A stretch of 64,000 bases of DNA from Desulfosporosinus fructosivorans. Its GTDB lineage: Bacteria; Bacillota; Desulfitobacteriia; Desulfitobacteriales; Desulfitobacteriaceae. Positions 63,409 to 64,000 of the stretch are shown here, piece by piece. Each line of letters starts with the position of its first letter. Position 1 is the stretch's first letter. The translations under genes were made by a program, and so were the position numbers. The stretch spans positions 1-64,000 of the forward strand of contig NZ_SPQQ01000001.1 of the NCBI RefSeq assembly GCF_004766045.1. The letters are read 5' to 3'. Below the pieces are notes generated by a model. The model was given only the letters and a program-made list of their open reading frames with translations, was not told the DNA's origin and did not search any database.

Positions 63409-64000
63409 ATGAACAAGACTGACAAAACATTAATAAATTTAGTGGATTCTAATCTGTATTCTCGCTATAGCGGGCTATTAGCCCTATCTAATATTTCTTT
63501 ACAGCTGATAGATACCAGTGGCAATATTCTCATTGAGTTTAACCCGTCTCCTGATTTTTGCAAATTTATTTGCCAGGAAGATGAAACGAGGATATGTTCA
63601 GACTACATTTCTAGATTAAAGCTAGGTAAGGGAGAGCGATTTATCTGTCGGTACGGACTGGAAAACATTCTTTTACCAGTCGACATTAACGACCAAACCA
63701 TAGGCTATGTCGTCGGAGCGCAGGTTTATTCAACAGATAGTGAATATCAGAAATATCTGATTGATATAACGGCCATAGCTAAGGATAAACAACTCGAACT
63801 GGAATTTATTGCTAAATCAATTTCAACGATAAAAACCATTGAAGAAAACAAAATTGAAATTCATGAACAAATTTGCAACCATATTACTCAAAATATTAGT
63901 TATGACTTTTCTCAAAGCATCCATACTACGGATAAGGCTATAGCAAGATTGTCTATCGAAAAAGAAATGCTGGAAAAAAAGATTATTGACCTCGAAGCGA
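63409..64000 (+). CDS. PocR-domain sensor protein, partial (runs off the window)
   Basis: An open frame with no stop before the window edge, 197 codons seen. Residues about 5-150 fit a PocR ligand-binding domain (LINLVDSNLYSRYSGLLALS; Cys pattern CKFICQEDETRIC; GYVVGAQVYS). A coiled coil follows (RLSIEKEMLEKKIIDLEA), as before a kinase or output domain. ATG 63409 is likely; TTG 63397 is possible. PocR domains sense small diols or amines and regulate glycyl-radical and pdu loci. It probably controls the choline operon. Confidence 0.78.
   Translation, partial: MNKTDKTLINLVDSNLYSRYSGLLALSNISLQLIDTSGNILIEFNPSPDFCKFICQEDETRICSDYISRLKLGKGERFICRYGLENILLPVDINDQTIGYVVGAQVYSTDSEYQKYLIDITAIAKDKQLELEFIAKSISTIKTIEENKIEIHEQICNHITQNISYDFSQSIHTTDKAIARLSIEKEMLEKKIIDLEA

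Overview
The window looks like the chromosome of a low-to-mid GC, anaerobic Gram-positive bacterium of the Clostridia. A Peptococcaceae-type organism such as Desulfosporosinus or Desulfitobacterium is my inference, not a database result. Supporting signs are strong AGGAGG-type ribosome binding sites, many TTG/GTG starts, a lysine riboswitch before dapA, CWB2 cell-wall repeats, a Lon protease under TetR control, LUD-type lactate-oxidation proteins and a glycyl-radical microcompartment.

Layout. 1-1.3 kb is debris: a broken group II intron reverse transcriptase abutting a fragment of an XkdQ-like phage tail gene. 1.3-10.5 kb holds a MalT/LuxR-type regulator, a DUF2442 protein, two very short tail-collar proteins, a discoidin/cadherin-like protein and a 1423-residue CWB2-anchored surface protein. 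10.8-12.4 kb has a small membrane protein and a DUF3102 protein. 13.0-19.4 kb is an RND efflux pair followed by an OmpR-type response regulator and histidine kinase. A Fic protein with Tyr in place of the catalytic His follows at 19.5 kb. 20.4-23.7 kb contains a decayed CWB2 fragment, large hairpins and riboswitch-controlled dapA. 23.7-24.4 kb carries a prolyl-tRNA editing protein and a degenerate tRNA-Ser.

24.5-30.2 kb looks like a small self-contained regulon. An ECF-type sigma factor and a membrane anti-sigma candidate sit among five copies of one promoter-like motif (TAACC, 17-18 bases, CTCTATATA). These copies precede small secreted proteins, one truncated gene and one apparently non-coding transcript. 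30.7-34.1 kb is tetR-lon, with near-identical operators before both genes, plus a DUF1858 protein. 34.1-36.1 kb is mixed small genes and fragments. 36.2-44.1 kb (minus strand) is a branched-chain amino-acid-type ABC importer followed by two LUD/iron-sulfur oxidoreductase genes.

44.3-64 kb is a choline-degrading bacterial microcompartment (cut/GRM type). It encodes choline TMA-lyase CutC (Cys490, Glu492, Gly822 and Asp217 all present) and its activase CutD. Around them are an alcohol dehydrogenase, two aldehyde dehydrogenase paralogues (one with Ser in place of the catalytic Cys), PduL, six hexamer-type BMC proteins including an EutS-like one, a PduT-like tandem BMC protein, an EutN vertex protein, and PduS-, EutJ-, EutP-, EutQ- and EutT-like accessory proteins. 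Expected chemistry is choline to trimethylamine plus acetaldehyde, then acetaldehyde to ethanol and to acetyl-CoA and acetyl phosphate. A LicA-like kinase lies divergent at the start of the locus, a LicB-like DMT transporter lies inside it, and a PocR-type sensor runs off the right edge.
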